Positions 42,502 to 50,212 of a DNA stretch of 64,000 nucleotides are shown here, in pieces. The position numbers were made by a program, and so were the translations under genes. The notes beneath the pieces are model-generated. The model worked only from the letters and a program-made list of their open reading frames with translations. It did not search any database and was not told the DNA's origin. Source of the DNA: Hydrogenophaga sp. (GTDB lineage Bacteria; Pseudomonadota; Gammaproteobacteria; Burkholderiales; Burkholderiaceae_C); contig NZ_JAUSCF010000026.1 in the NCBI RefSeq assembly GCF_030651625.1, positions 1-64,000 of the forward strand, read 5' to 3'. How positions within the stretch are numbered: the first letter of the stretch is position 1; every line of letters begins with the position of its first letter.

Positions 42502-43605
42502 ATGAACATTCAGCCTTTTCCCCATTCAGCCTCCAGGCAGCCCACTGTGACGAACAGTGGATTGAGGCTGCCTGAGATAGAACCCACGGCCGATATCCAC
42601 CTGGACCATGCGCTGCGCGCTCGCGTCACACCAAGGGGGTTTTCCGAGCATGCCCTGGGAAGAATGGAAGCACTTGTGCTTCAACTGGGTCGGATCCAGC
42701 ACACTCCCCCAGCCCCATTTGAGGCTCTTGGGTTTCGTTCTCCCCAGATGCTGGTGTTCGCCGCCGACCACGGCATCGCAGACGAGCGGGTGTCGGCGTT
42801 TCCCCAGGCAGTCACGTGCCAACGCGCCACCCAGATACTCACTGGTCGGGCACCCGTCAATGCACTGTCCAGGCTTCACGGTTTCGATTTGACCGTGATT
42901 GATGCAGGGCTGGCCAATCCGCTGAATCTGCCTGCGGACGACCCAAGTCAAGTGCCCCTGTTGCTGCGCAAGATCGGGTACGGTACGCGCAACATGGTGT
43001 TGAGCCCGGCGATGTCGGTGGCGCAGGCGGTGTCGGCGTTGCATGCCGGTATGGATGTGGTTCGCCACTTGCCCGGCAATGTGGTGGCGCTGGGCGACGT
43101 GGGGGTTGGTAACACCTCGTGCGCGGCCTTGTTGCTGTCACGGCTTTGTGGCGTTCCACTGGCGGATGCCTGCGGGCGCGACCACGACCAGGAGGGTGGC
43201 CCGCCGGACGACGAGAGGCGGCACAAACTGGAGAAGCTGTTTGAAGCAGCCACCCGCCATCGCAAAGCCGTATCGCCCCTGGCAGCACTTGCCGCCATGG
43301 GGGGGTTCGAAATCGCCATGATGGCCGGCGCCATGGTACAGGCGGCGAGCGAACGGCGCGTGGTGCTGGTGGACGGTTTTGTGGCGGGTGCGGCGGCGCT
43401 GGTCGCCCGGAGTTTGCGCCCTGCCGTTGCCGACTACCTGATCTACAGCCACCGCTCTGCCGAGCCGGGACATCGCTTGCTGCTCATCCATCTGCAGGCA
43501 CAACCGCTGATGGACATGGAGCTCAGGGTCGGCCAAGGCGTCGGCGCGCTGCTGGCCTGGCCATTGCTGCTGGCGGCGCGCGATCTGCTGGCGCCCCAGA
43601 GCTGA
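42502..43605 (+). CDS. CobT-family phosphoribosyltransferase with altered active site
   Basis: A 367-residue member of the CobT family, which makes alpha-ribazole phosphate from nicotinate mononucleotide and a lower-ligand base for cobalamin. AADHGIADERVSAFPQAVT and YLIYSHRSAEPGHR are strong family segments. Two catalytic positions differ from classical CobT: the GEMGIGNT segment reads GDVGVGNT (D199), and the LGEGTGA segment reads VGQGVGA (Q345), where the Glu is the reported general base (E317 in Salmonella, from memory). The usual GRGTG segment reads GRDHDQEGG. No other cobalamin genes are nearby. It may use a different base, or act outside cobalamin synthesis. The stretch after it holds only a repeat copy. 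Confidence 0.75.
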   Translation: MNIQPFPHSASRQPTVTNSGLRLPEIEPTADIHLDHALRARVTPRGFSEHALGRMEALVLQLGRIQHTPPAPFEALGFRSPQMLVFAADHGIADERVSAFPQAVTCQRATQILTGRAPVNALSRLHGFDLTVIDAGLANPLNLPADDPSQVPLLLRKIGYGTRNMVLSPAMSVAQAVSALHAGMDVVRHLPGNVVALGDVGVGNTSCAALLLSRLCGVPLADACGRDHDQEGGPPDDERRHKLEKLFEAATRHRKAVSPLAALAAMGGFEIAMMAGAMVQAASERRVVLVDGFVAGAAALVARSLRPAVADYLIYSHRSAEPGHRLLLIHLQAQPLMDMELRVGQGVGALLAWPLLLAARDLLAPQS

Positions 43606-43669
43606 TGAAGTCACCCTAGAAATGGCAGTTGGACGGGCCCGAGTGGCCCGTCAGGGGGTGCGCACATCC

Positions 43670-43778
43670 GGCTCGAAGTGACCCATTCCAGAGCTACCGT
43701 GGAACCGGCTTTTGCCGGGCCACTGGTATCGCCTCTTCGAGGGGATGACGCGCCGAAGGCGCGGCGCGGGGGTGGGCC
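43670..43778 (-). repeat. GC-rich intergenic repeat, copy F
   Basis: Reverse-oriented copy containing CCGGCTTTTGCCGG, a CCTCTTCGAGG palindrome and GCGCCGAAGGCGC, between the convergent cobT-like and gspC genes. Confidence 0.8.
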
Positions 43779-43781
43779 TAT

Positions 43782-44294
43782 TCAAGCGCCTTCGGCAGGC
43801 ACCGGCAGGGTGAGTTCCATGCTGTGAGGCGCTGTCATGGAAGGGCCCAGACGCACGGTACGTCCGCTGACCGACTGCAGGAACATGCCACCGCCTTCCA
43901 GTTCGGCACCCACGGGGTAGGGCTTGGGTGGCTGCCCATCCACCGCAATCAGCGCAGCCCCTTGTTGACGGCGGTCGGACACCACACCGACAAGGTCGTA
44001 GCGGGTGGCCACCACCGCGGGCACATTGTCATTGGTCATCACGGGCGCGAGCGTGGCCCCCAGCGCCTGCGCAACGCTGGTGGTATCAACCACGGGCAAC
44101 GATACGGACGCTGATGCCAGGGGCGTCACAGGCGAACGCCCCAACGTCTGGAGCACCCAGTAACCTGCGCTCAGACCCGCAGCGAGCCAGATCACGCCCG
44201 CGGCCACCCCTGGCCAGGGACGCCGCGCGGGCACCAGGCCGGCAGGTACATCACCCTGAAAGACAGAATGCCCAAACGAAAGTGACTTGCTCAT
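43782..44294 (-). CDS. gspC: type II secretion protein GspC, short form
   Basis: A 170-residue inner-membrane protein with one N-terminal membrane segment (about 30-48, VAAGVIWLAAGLSAGYWVLQTL) and a periplasmic homology region (about 90-160, TRYDLVGVVSDRRQQGAALIAVDG). It links the inner-membrane platform to the secretin GspD. The C-terminal PDZ or coiled-coil domain of long GspC is absent, which is usual for short variants. It is transcribed divergently from gspG, 86 bp apart. Confidence 0.85.
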   Translation of the reverse strand: MSKSLSFGHSVFQGDVPAGLVPARRPWPGVAAGVIWLAAGLSAGYWVLQTLGRSPVTPLASASVSLPVVDTTSVAQALGATLAPVMTNDNVPAVVATRYDLVGVVSDRRQQGAALIAVDGQPPKPYPVGAELEGGGMFLQSVSGRTVRLGPSMTAPHSMELTLPVPAEGA

Positions 44295-44380
44295 GGGCGC
44301 ATTATGATCGACCTAGGCCAAGACACGCGGCCATCACGCAGCCATCTCAAGTGGCCGAAGACTTGTTTCGGGAGAACGTA

Positions 44381-44851
44381 TTGACACACACAGCCCCCCC
44401 TCGGGCACGGTCGCTGGCCATGCTGCCCAGAGCCTGGCACGCAGTGAGCCGAGGCTTCACTTTGATTGAGCTGATGGTGGTGCTGGTCATCATCGGCTTG
44501 CTGGCCGCACTGATCGTCCCGAACGTACTGGACCGTGCAGACGATGCGCGGGTGACGGCCGCACGCACCGATGTCAACAACATCGTGCAGGCGCTCAAGC
44601 TCTATCGCCTGGACAACCAGCGCTACCCCACCACCGAGCAAGGTCTCAACGCCTTGGTCGTCAGGCCGTCTGCTGGCCCGGTGCCTCCCAACTGGCGCCC
44701 CTACCTGGACAAGCTGCCGAACGATCCGTGGAGCCGCCCCTACCAGTACCTGAACCCCGGTTTGCGCGGAGAGATTGATGTGTTGTCTCTGGGTGCGGAC
44801 GGTCAGCCAGGCGGCGAAGGCCGCGATGCAGACATCGGCAGCTGGCAATAA
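44381..44851 (+). CDS. gspG: type II secretion major pseudopilin GspG
   Basis: The major pseudopilin. A prepilin leader ends in G^FTLIELMVVLVIIGLLAAL, and the body has the GspG-specific YRLDNQRYPTTEQGL and calcium-site region near the C-terminus (LSLGADGQPGGEGRDADIGSW). TTG 44381 has GGGAGAA five bases upstream and gives a 25-residue leader; ATG 44420 would give 12 residues but lacks a ribosome site. It forms the pseudopilus shaft. The open frame further upstream is not used. Confidence 0.92.
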   Translation: MTHTAPPRARSLAMLPRAWHAVSRGFTLIELMVVLVIIGLLAALIVPNVLDRADDARVTAARTDVNNIVQALKLYRLDNQRYPTTEQGLNALVVRPSAGPVPPNWRPYLDKLPNDPWSRPYQYLNPGLRGEIDVLSLGADGQPGGEGRDADIGSWQ

Positions 44852-44862
44852 GCCAAAGGGCC

Positions 44863-45333
44863 ATGCGCCGTCACCGCGGATTCACCTTGCTGGAGCTGAT
44901 GGTGGTCGTGGCCATCGCGGCCATGGCCACCGCCGGTGCAACCCTGGCCTTGCGCGACGGTCAGGCCACGCAGCTTGAACGAGAGGCGCTGAGGCTGTCG
45001 GCCATGCTGGAAGCAGCCCGTGCCCAGTCAAGGACCACCGGCGTGCCGGTGGTCTGGCGCACCCGACCCGAGGGATTCGAATTTGTGGGCGTCCGAAACC
45101 GCCCCGACGTGCCGACCGTGGGCACCGCTTCCATCTGGGGGCCCCGAAACTGGCTGAACCCGGTGACTCGTGCTCAGGTCACCAGACCGGCAGGCGCGCA
45201 AACATTGGTCCTGGGGCCAGAACCTCTGATTGCCGCTCAGCAGCTGACGCTGCAACAAGGTGATCGCAGCCTCGTGCTCGCCACCGACGGGTTGTCGCCC
45301 TTTGCGGTGGCGACACCAGAGAACGCACAATGA
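44863..45333 (+). CDS. gspH: type II secretion minor pseudopilin GspH
   Basis: A 156-residue minor pseudopilin. The short leader RRHRG precedes FTLLELMVVVAIAAMATAGATLAL, then a GspH-type beta-rich domain. It follows gspG by 11 bp and overlaps gspI by 4 bp. Leader peptide cleavage and methylation would be by the prepilin peptidase, which is not in this window. Confidence 0.88.
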   Translation: MRRHRGFTLLELMVVVAIAAMATAGATLALRDGQATQLEREALRLSAMLEAARAQSRTTGVPVVWRTRPEGFEFVGVRNRPDVPTVGTASIWGPRNWLNPVTRAQVTRPAGAQTLVLGPEPLIAAQQLTLQQGDRSLVLATDGLSPFAVATPENAQ

Positions 45334-45722
45334 AAGCCTGCCCACGTGCCGAGCCTCACCGAAACAGGGGATTCACCCTGATCGAGGTGCTCGTGGCACT
45401 GGCGGTGGTGGCCATTGCCCTGGCAGCGGGCCTTCAGGCCACCGGCGCACTGACCCGCTCGGCCGAACGCCAGAGCGAGCAATGGCTGGCGCAACTTTGC
45501 GCCGAGAACGAACTGACCCGACTGCGCCTGGCCCGCCAGTTGCCCAATGTGGGGGAAAGCACCATCAACTGTGCGCAGGCAGGGCGCACCCTGGTGGTGA
45601 GACTGTCCGTTCTGCCCACCCCCAATCCGAATTTTCGCCGGGTGGACGCGGTGGTCGAGTCGACGGCTGGCCCTTCATCCGTGCGTTTGCTGAATCTTTC
45701 CACCGTTCAGGGAAGGTACTGA
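45330..45722 (+). CDS. gspI: type II secretion minor pseudopilin GspI
   Basis: A 130-residue minor pseudopilin with leader ending RNRG before FTLIEVLVALAVVAIALAAG, and the GspI-type ENELTRLRL and PNFRRVDAVVES segments. GspI, GspJ and GspK form the tip complex that starts pseudopilus assembly. It overlaps both neighbours. Confidence 0.9.
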   Translation: MKACPRAEPHRNRGFTLIEVLVALAVVAIALAAGLQATGALTRSAERQSEQWLAQLCAENELTRLRLARQLPNVGESTINCAQAGRTLVVRLSVLPTPNPNFRRVDAVVESTAGPSSVRLLNLSTVQGRY

Positions 45723-46420
45723 TGAGCACCCAGCCCTTTCGCGTCCGCCGAATCGGAGGTTTCACCCTGATCGAGCTGCTGGTTGCGATTGTGGTGATGT
45801 CGATGCTGGCGCTGCTGAGCTGGCGCTCTATTGATGGCATGACCCGGACCCAGGCCATGACGCAGCAGCACGCCGACGACCTGCTGCGTCTGCAGGCCAC
45901 ACTGGGGCAATGGAGCGCCGATCTTGACGCCGTGTATGAGACAGGCGAAGTCAATGCGCTGGATTTTGACGGCCGCGTGTTGCGCCTCACCCGGCGAGAT
46001 GCCAGCGAATCCGGTCTGAACAGCCCCGGCATACGTGTCGTGGCCTGGTCGCGCATTTCAGATGGTGCCGGACCAGCCCAGTGGTCCCGCTGGCAGTCGG
46101 GATCAATTCAGCGGCGCGACCAGCTGGCACGGGCGTGGCAAAGGGCATCGGAGTGGGGGCGCGAGGCCCGCAGCGAAGCGCCGGCAAGCGACGACAGCAG
46201 TGTGGCGCTGATTCCCGTTGCCCAATGGCAGTTGTTTTATCACCGCGGTGAAACCTGGGGCAACCCGCAATCTGCCATCGGCAATGAAGGCGGTGTCGGC
46301 GTCGACGAGGGCAATCTCCCCAATGGCATCCGCGTGGTGTTGACCTTGCCGCCGGGCCAGAGCCTGTCGGGCGAGCTGGTGCGTGACTGGGTCCGCACCA
46401 CGCTGGAGGCAGGCCGGTGA
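45722..46420 (+). CDS. gspJ: type II secretion minor pseudopilin GspJ
   Basis: A minor pseudopilin of 232 residues: leader ending RIGG before FTLIELLVAIVVMSMLALLSWRSIDGM, then a globular domain. ATG 45722 overlaps the gspI stop (TGATG). A longer open frame upstream is not used because it lies within gspI. It overlaps gspK by 4 bp. Part of the tip complex. Confidence 0.9.
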   Translation: MSTQPFRVRRIGGFTLIELLVAIVVMSMLALLSWRSIDGMTRTQAMTQQHADDLLRLQATLGQWSADLDAVYETGEVNALDFDGRVLRLTRRDASESGLNSPGIRVVAWSRISDGAGPAQWSRWQSGSIQRRDQLARAWQRASEWGREARSEAPASDDSSVALIPVAQWQLFYHRGETWGNPQSAIGNEGGVGVDEGNLPNGIRVVLTLPPGQSLSGELVRDWVRTTLEAGR

Positions 46421-47412
46421 ACAGGGCCTGCGTGGGCAGATCTGTTGCCCGACCGCAACGGGGTGCGGCCCTGTTGCTGGCGATGCTGACCGTCACCCTG
46501 GTGGCCACGATGGCCACCGCCGCCATGTGGCAGCAGTGGCGGGCCACCGAGGTGGAAACGGCGGAACGCCAGCGCATGCAGGCCTCATGGATCCTGACCG
46601 GCGCGCTTGACTGGTCCCGGCTGATCCTGCGCGAGGATGCCCGCGCGAACCAGAACAGCGGCAACGGCGATCACCTGGGCGAGCCCTGGGCCATGCCGCT
46701 GGAGGAAGCCCGCCTGTCCAGTTTTCTGGCGGTCGACAAGAACAACAACACCGACGACGTGCTGCAAGCGTTTCTTTCGGGTGAAATCATTGACCTGCAG
46801 TCGCGGATGAATTTCACGAACCTGGTCCGAGTGACCGGTGACGGCGCCGAGACCAAGGCAACGCTTTCCGAGACCGACATGCGGGCTTTCACCCGTCTGT
46901 TTGAACTGCTGGACCTGCCGGCCTCGGAGCTGACTGCTGCGGCGAACGAGCTGGTGAGGACACAGAACCTGGCACTGAGCGACCCCAAACCGTCGGCGAG
47001 CGCGCTGGCTCCGAGGAAGCTGGCCCACCTGGCCTGGATGGGCATCCGGGAGTCCAGCCTGGCGGTGCTGGAGCCGCACGCCGTCGTGTTGCCCACGCGA
47101 ACGACGCTCAACATCAACACAGCCAGCCGGCAGGCCCTGGCCGCCAGCGTCCCGGGCCTGGACATGGCCCGGGCTCAGCAACTGATCACCGAGCGGGAAC
47201 GAAACCCTTTCAAGAGCCTGAACGACGCCGAGGTGATGGTGCGTGACGAAGCGGTGCAACTGTCCGACCTTCACCACGGCGCGCGCAGCCGCTTCTTCGA
47301 AATACGGGGTCGCCTGAGGCTCGACGATGTGGTGATCGAGGAGCGTTCCGTGGTGGTACGCAGTGGTCTCAGTGTGAGGGTGGTGTGGCGTGAACGCATT
47401 GCCGGACAATGA
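46417..47412 (+). CDS. gspK: type II secretion minor pseudopilin GspK
   Basis: A 331-residue GspK. After a basic N-terminus the hydrophobic segment AALLLAMLTVTLVATMATAAMW is the pilin-like helix. The helical domain (FTRLFELLDLPASELTAAANELV) and the INTASRQALAASVPGLD segment typical of GspK are present. As the largest pseudopilin it caps the tip. It lies 76 bp before gspL with no convincing promoter between. Confidence 0.9.
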   Translation: MNRACVGRSVARPQRGAALLLAMLTVTLVATMATAAMWQQWRATEVETAERQRMQASWILTGALDWSRLILREDARANQNSGNGDHLGEPWAMPLEEARLSSFLAVDKNNNTDDVLQAFLSGEIIDLQSRMNFTNLVRVTGDGAETKATLSETDMRAFTRLFELLDLPASELTAAANELVRTQNLALSDPKPSASALAPRKLAHLAWMGIRESSLAVLEPHAVVLPTRTTLNINTASRQALAASVPGLDMARAQQLITERERNPFKSLNDAEVMVRDEAVQLSDLHHGARSRFFEIRGRLRLDDVVIEERSVVVRSGLSVRVVWRERIAGQ

Positions 47413-47488
47413 ACGTTACCCTTTTGACACACTGTCTCTCTAGAATGGGTGCCCGACCCATGGTCCACCAACCTGCCACCACCCTGCC

Positions 47489-48790
47489 GTGCTGATCGTC
47501 ACCGCCTCCGATTTTTCCGTCGCTCCCACGGCTGGCCCATCGGCCCTGGTCGACTGGGCGCTGTCTGCAGACGGCGAGATGGTGCTGGATCACGGTCAGT
47601 GCGCCGCCTCGCTGCTCCCGCGCGACGCCGATGTGGTTCTGGTGTTGCCACCCCGTGCGGTGTCCTGGCACCGCGTGGTGCTGCCCAAGGTGCCGCAGGC
47701 CAAGCTGCGCGCTGTGCTCGACGGCCTGCTTGAAGAGCGGGTCTTGAGCGACACCAATGAACTGCACTTCGCGCTGGAGCCCGGTGGGCGATCCGGCCAG
47801 ACAGTCTGGGTGGCGGCTTGCGCCAAGGCGTGGTTACAAAGCTGGTTGCAGGCGCTGGAAGGCGTGGGTCGACCTGTGTCACGTATCGTGCCGTCACTCT
47901 GGCCGCTGACCCCCCTCACGCCAAACTCCGACGTCAACGACGCCAGCCTCAGCGCCGAACCCACCTTGCACTGGGCGCATGATGAAGGTGACCAGGTCTG
48001 GCTTGCGACTTCTTGCCCCCTGGGCGTGCGCTGCACGCCATTGCGAGAAAGCGCCAACAGCACGTTTGGCGAGTCCGCATTCGGCGGTTTGGCACCTGCC
48101 ACGGCGGGACCACCTGTCGATATCGCCACATCGGACCCTGCCACGACGCGCTGGCTGGCCGACCCCTCGGTGGCGGCCATGGCAGAGCGTGCACTCAACC
48201 AACGCTTTGACCTGGTATCCCGTCCTTCGTGGCTGTTGCAATGCGCCTTTTCCGACTGGAATCTGGCGCAATTCGACCTGAGCCTGTCTTCAGGCGCCCG
48301 CCGCGGACAGCGCTGGCTCCGCACCGCACGGCGCTGGCGCAGCTCTCCCACGTTTCGGGCCGCACGCTGGGGATTGGCTGCCCTGGTGGCGGTTCAACTC
48401 GTGGGACTGAATGTGGCGGCCTGGGCAGAACGCAACACCATTGAAGCCAAGAAGGTGGCGGCAAGACAGACGCTCCAACAGACCTTCCCTCACGTGAGCC
48501 TGGTTCTGGATGCCCCGGTCCAGATGCAGCGCGAACTGACCCAGCTGCTCAAGGTCAGCGGCATGCTGTCGCCTGCAGACCTGGAAAGCCTGCTGGGCAC
48601 CATCGCCCAGTCTTCGGTGGAACCTCGGCCCATCCCTGCCGCAATTGCGTACAGCAACAACGAAGGACGATTTGGTGCATGGAGGGGTTCCGAGGAATCC
48701 CTCAATGCACTCATCCAGGCGATGGAACGGGGCGGCTGGCAGGTACGCATCGAAGGCAGTGACCTGTTCATCCGCCCCCCCATGCCCTGA
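47489..48790 (+). CDS. gspL: type II secretion protein GspL
   Basis: A 433-residue bitopic protein. The N-terminal cytoplasmic actin-like domain binds the ATPase GspE, one membrane segment lies near 295-315 (AALVAVQLVGLNVAAWA), and the C-terminal periplasmic ferredoxin-like domain follows. GTG 47489 is the first start after gspK. It pairs with GspM, encoded next. Confidence 0.85.
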   Translation: MLIVTASDFSVAPTAGPSALVDWALSADGEMVLDHGQCAASLLPRDADVVLVLPPRAVSWHRVVLPKVPQAKLRAVLDGLLEERVLSDTNELHFALEPGGRSGQTVWVAACAKAWLQSWLQALEGVGRPVSRIVPSLWPLTPLTPNSDVNDASLSAEPTLHWAHDEGDQVWLATSCPLGVRCTPLRESANSTFGESAFGGLAPATAGPPVDIATSDPATTRWLADPSVAAMAERALNQRFDLVSRPSWLLQCAFSDWNLAQFDLSLSSGARRGQRWLRTARRWRSSPTFRAARWGLAALVAVQLVGLNVAAWAERNTIEAKKVAARQTLQQTFPHVSLVLDAPVQMQRELTQLLKVSGMLSPADLESLLGTIAQSSVEPRPIPAAIAYSNNEGRFGAWRGSEESLNALIQAMERGGWQVRIEGSDLFIRPPMP

Positions 48791-48796
48791 AATACC

Positions 48797-49336
48797 ATGG
48801 CCTCGCCTTCTCCTTCCCCTACCCCCTTGTCAGTCCGTCTGACCAACAGCCTCCAGACAGCAATGGAGCGCCTGTCGCCGCGCGAACGCATCGCGGTGAC
48901 GGCAACAGCCTGGATTGTGGGCATTTTTCTGCTCTGGTGGGTGGCACTGGCCCCGGCCATCCAGACGCTGCGGCAAGCGCCCGCACAGCACGCGCAGATC
49001 GATGCCCAATTGGCCAGCCTCAGGGCCATGGCGTCGACAGCCGAAGCGGTACGCTCGCAAAACACGGCGCAACCACTGGGGAGAACCGAAGCCTTGCGCG
49101 CGCTGGAAGACAGCATGGGCACATTGGGCGGCACGGGTCAGCTCAGCGTGGTGGGCGATCGGCCCTCCGTCACGCTGCGCGGTACGTCACCGGAAGCCCT
49201 GGCCACCTGGCTGGCCCGCGTGCGCCTGAATGCGCGCCTCACGCCGGTGGAAGCACAGCTCTCGGGGGACACCACACCTGTCAGCTGGAGCGGAAATCTG
49301 GTGTTGGCCGGGCCATCGCTCAGCGGAGGCAACTGA
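48797..49336 (+). CDS. gspM: type II secretion protein GspM
   Basis: A 179-residue inner-membrane protein with one segment near 35-55 (IAVTATAWIVGIFLLWWVAL) and a small periplasmic domain. GspM partners GspL in the platform. It sits 6 bp after gspL and 3 bp before gspN. Assigned by size, topology and position with typical GspM features. Confidence 0.85.
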   Translation: MASPSPSPTPLSVRLTNSLQTAMERLSPRERIAVTATAWIVGIFLLWWVALAPAIQTLRQAPAQHAQIDAQLASLRAMASTAEAVRSQNTAQPLGRTEALRALEDSMGTLGGTGQLSVVGDRPSVTLRGTSPEALATWLARVRLNARLTPVEAQLSGDTTPVSWSGNLVLAGPSLSGGN

Positions 49337-49339
49337 GAC

Positions 49340-50134
49340 ATGACAGCCACCTGGACGCACCGGATGGCCTGGGTCGGACTCGTGCTCGGGCTTGTTCTGG
49401 CGCTGTTGCTGTTTGCACCTGCACGGTGGCTTGCGCAGGGTATCGAAAAAGCATCGAACGGTCAGTTGCGGCTGATCAATGCCAGTGGCACCGTCTGGCG
49501 CGGGAAAGCCGATCTGATGCTCTCTGGCGGCGCAGGGAGCCGCACCCAGACGGTCTTGCCGCGTGGCCTGCAATGGCGCCTGGCTCCCCGCCTGAATGCC
49601 GGCATACCCGCCATTGGCATCCGGTTGAACGCGCCATGCTGCACGCCCAAACCCATTGATCTGCAAGCGAGGCCCCGCTGGGGCGGTGGCGAGCTGCAGA
49701 TTGCGGCATCCAGCAGTCAGTGGCCGGCCGATCTGCTGACCGGCCTGGGCACACCCTGGAACACCCTGCGCATGGAAGGGCAACTGGCCTTGCAGACCAC
49801 GGGGATGACGCTCCGATGGGCGCAGGGCCGAGCCAACCTGGAAGGCGCGCTGGCCATCGACGCGCTGGACATCGCTTCCCGGTTGTCCACGCTGCGCCCA
49901 CTGGGAAGCTACCGCCTGGAACTTCAGGCGCTCGCGGATGGTCACTCGGCATCGCTGGACCTGCAGACGCTGCGGGGCGATCTGCAGCTCCAGGGATCGG
50001 GGCAATGGGTCGGTGGGCGTCTCCGGTTCGAGGGTGAGGCCAGTGCCGCACCCGGACGCGAAGGGACCTTGACCAACCTGCTCAATATCATCGGCCGCCG
50101 TGACGGCCCCCGTTCACTGGTCAATATCGGTTAA
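49340..50134 (+). CDS. gspN: type II secretion protein GspN
   Basis: A 264-residue protein with an N-terminal membrane anchor (WVGLVLGLVLALLLFAPARWLA) and a periplasmic part with the GspN-type stretches SGTVWRGKADL and LRWAQGRANLEGAL. GspN is not found in all type II systems and its role is uncertain, perhaps assisting platform assembly. It follows gspM by 3 bp and is followed by a 78-bp gap before gspD. Confidence 0.85.
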   Translation: MTATWTHRMAWVGLVLGLVLALLLFAPARWLAQGIEKASNGQLRLINASGTVWRGKADLMLSGGAGSRTQTVLPRGLQWRLAPRLNAGIPAIGIRLNAPCCTPKPIDLQARPRWGGGELQIAASSSQWPADLLTGLGTPWNTLRMEGQLALQTTGMTLRWAQGRANLEGALAIDALDIASRLSTLRPLGSYRLELQALADGHSASLDLQTLRGDLQLQGSGQWVGGRLRFEGEASAAPGREGTLTNLLNIIGRRDGPRSLVNIG

Positions 50135-50212
50135 GGATGCCCTGCACAGTCCCGCCATGCATCCAGTCAAAAAACTGACATCGTGCGGCACACTTCGCGA
50201 TAGGATTCCAAT

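Noticed and set aside
47424..47446. Promoter before gspL
   Set aside because: TTGACA and TAGAAT are both good boxes but only 11 bp apart, too close for sigma-70.
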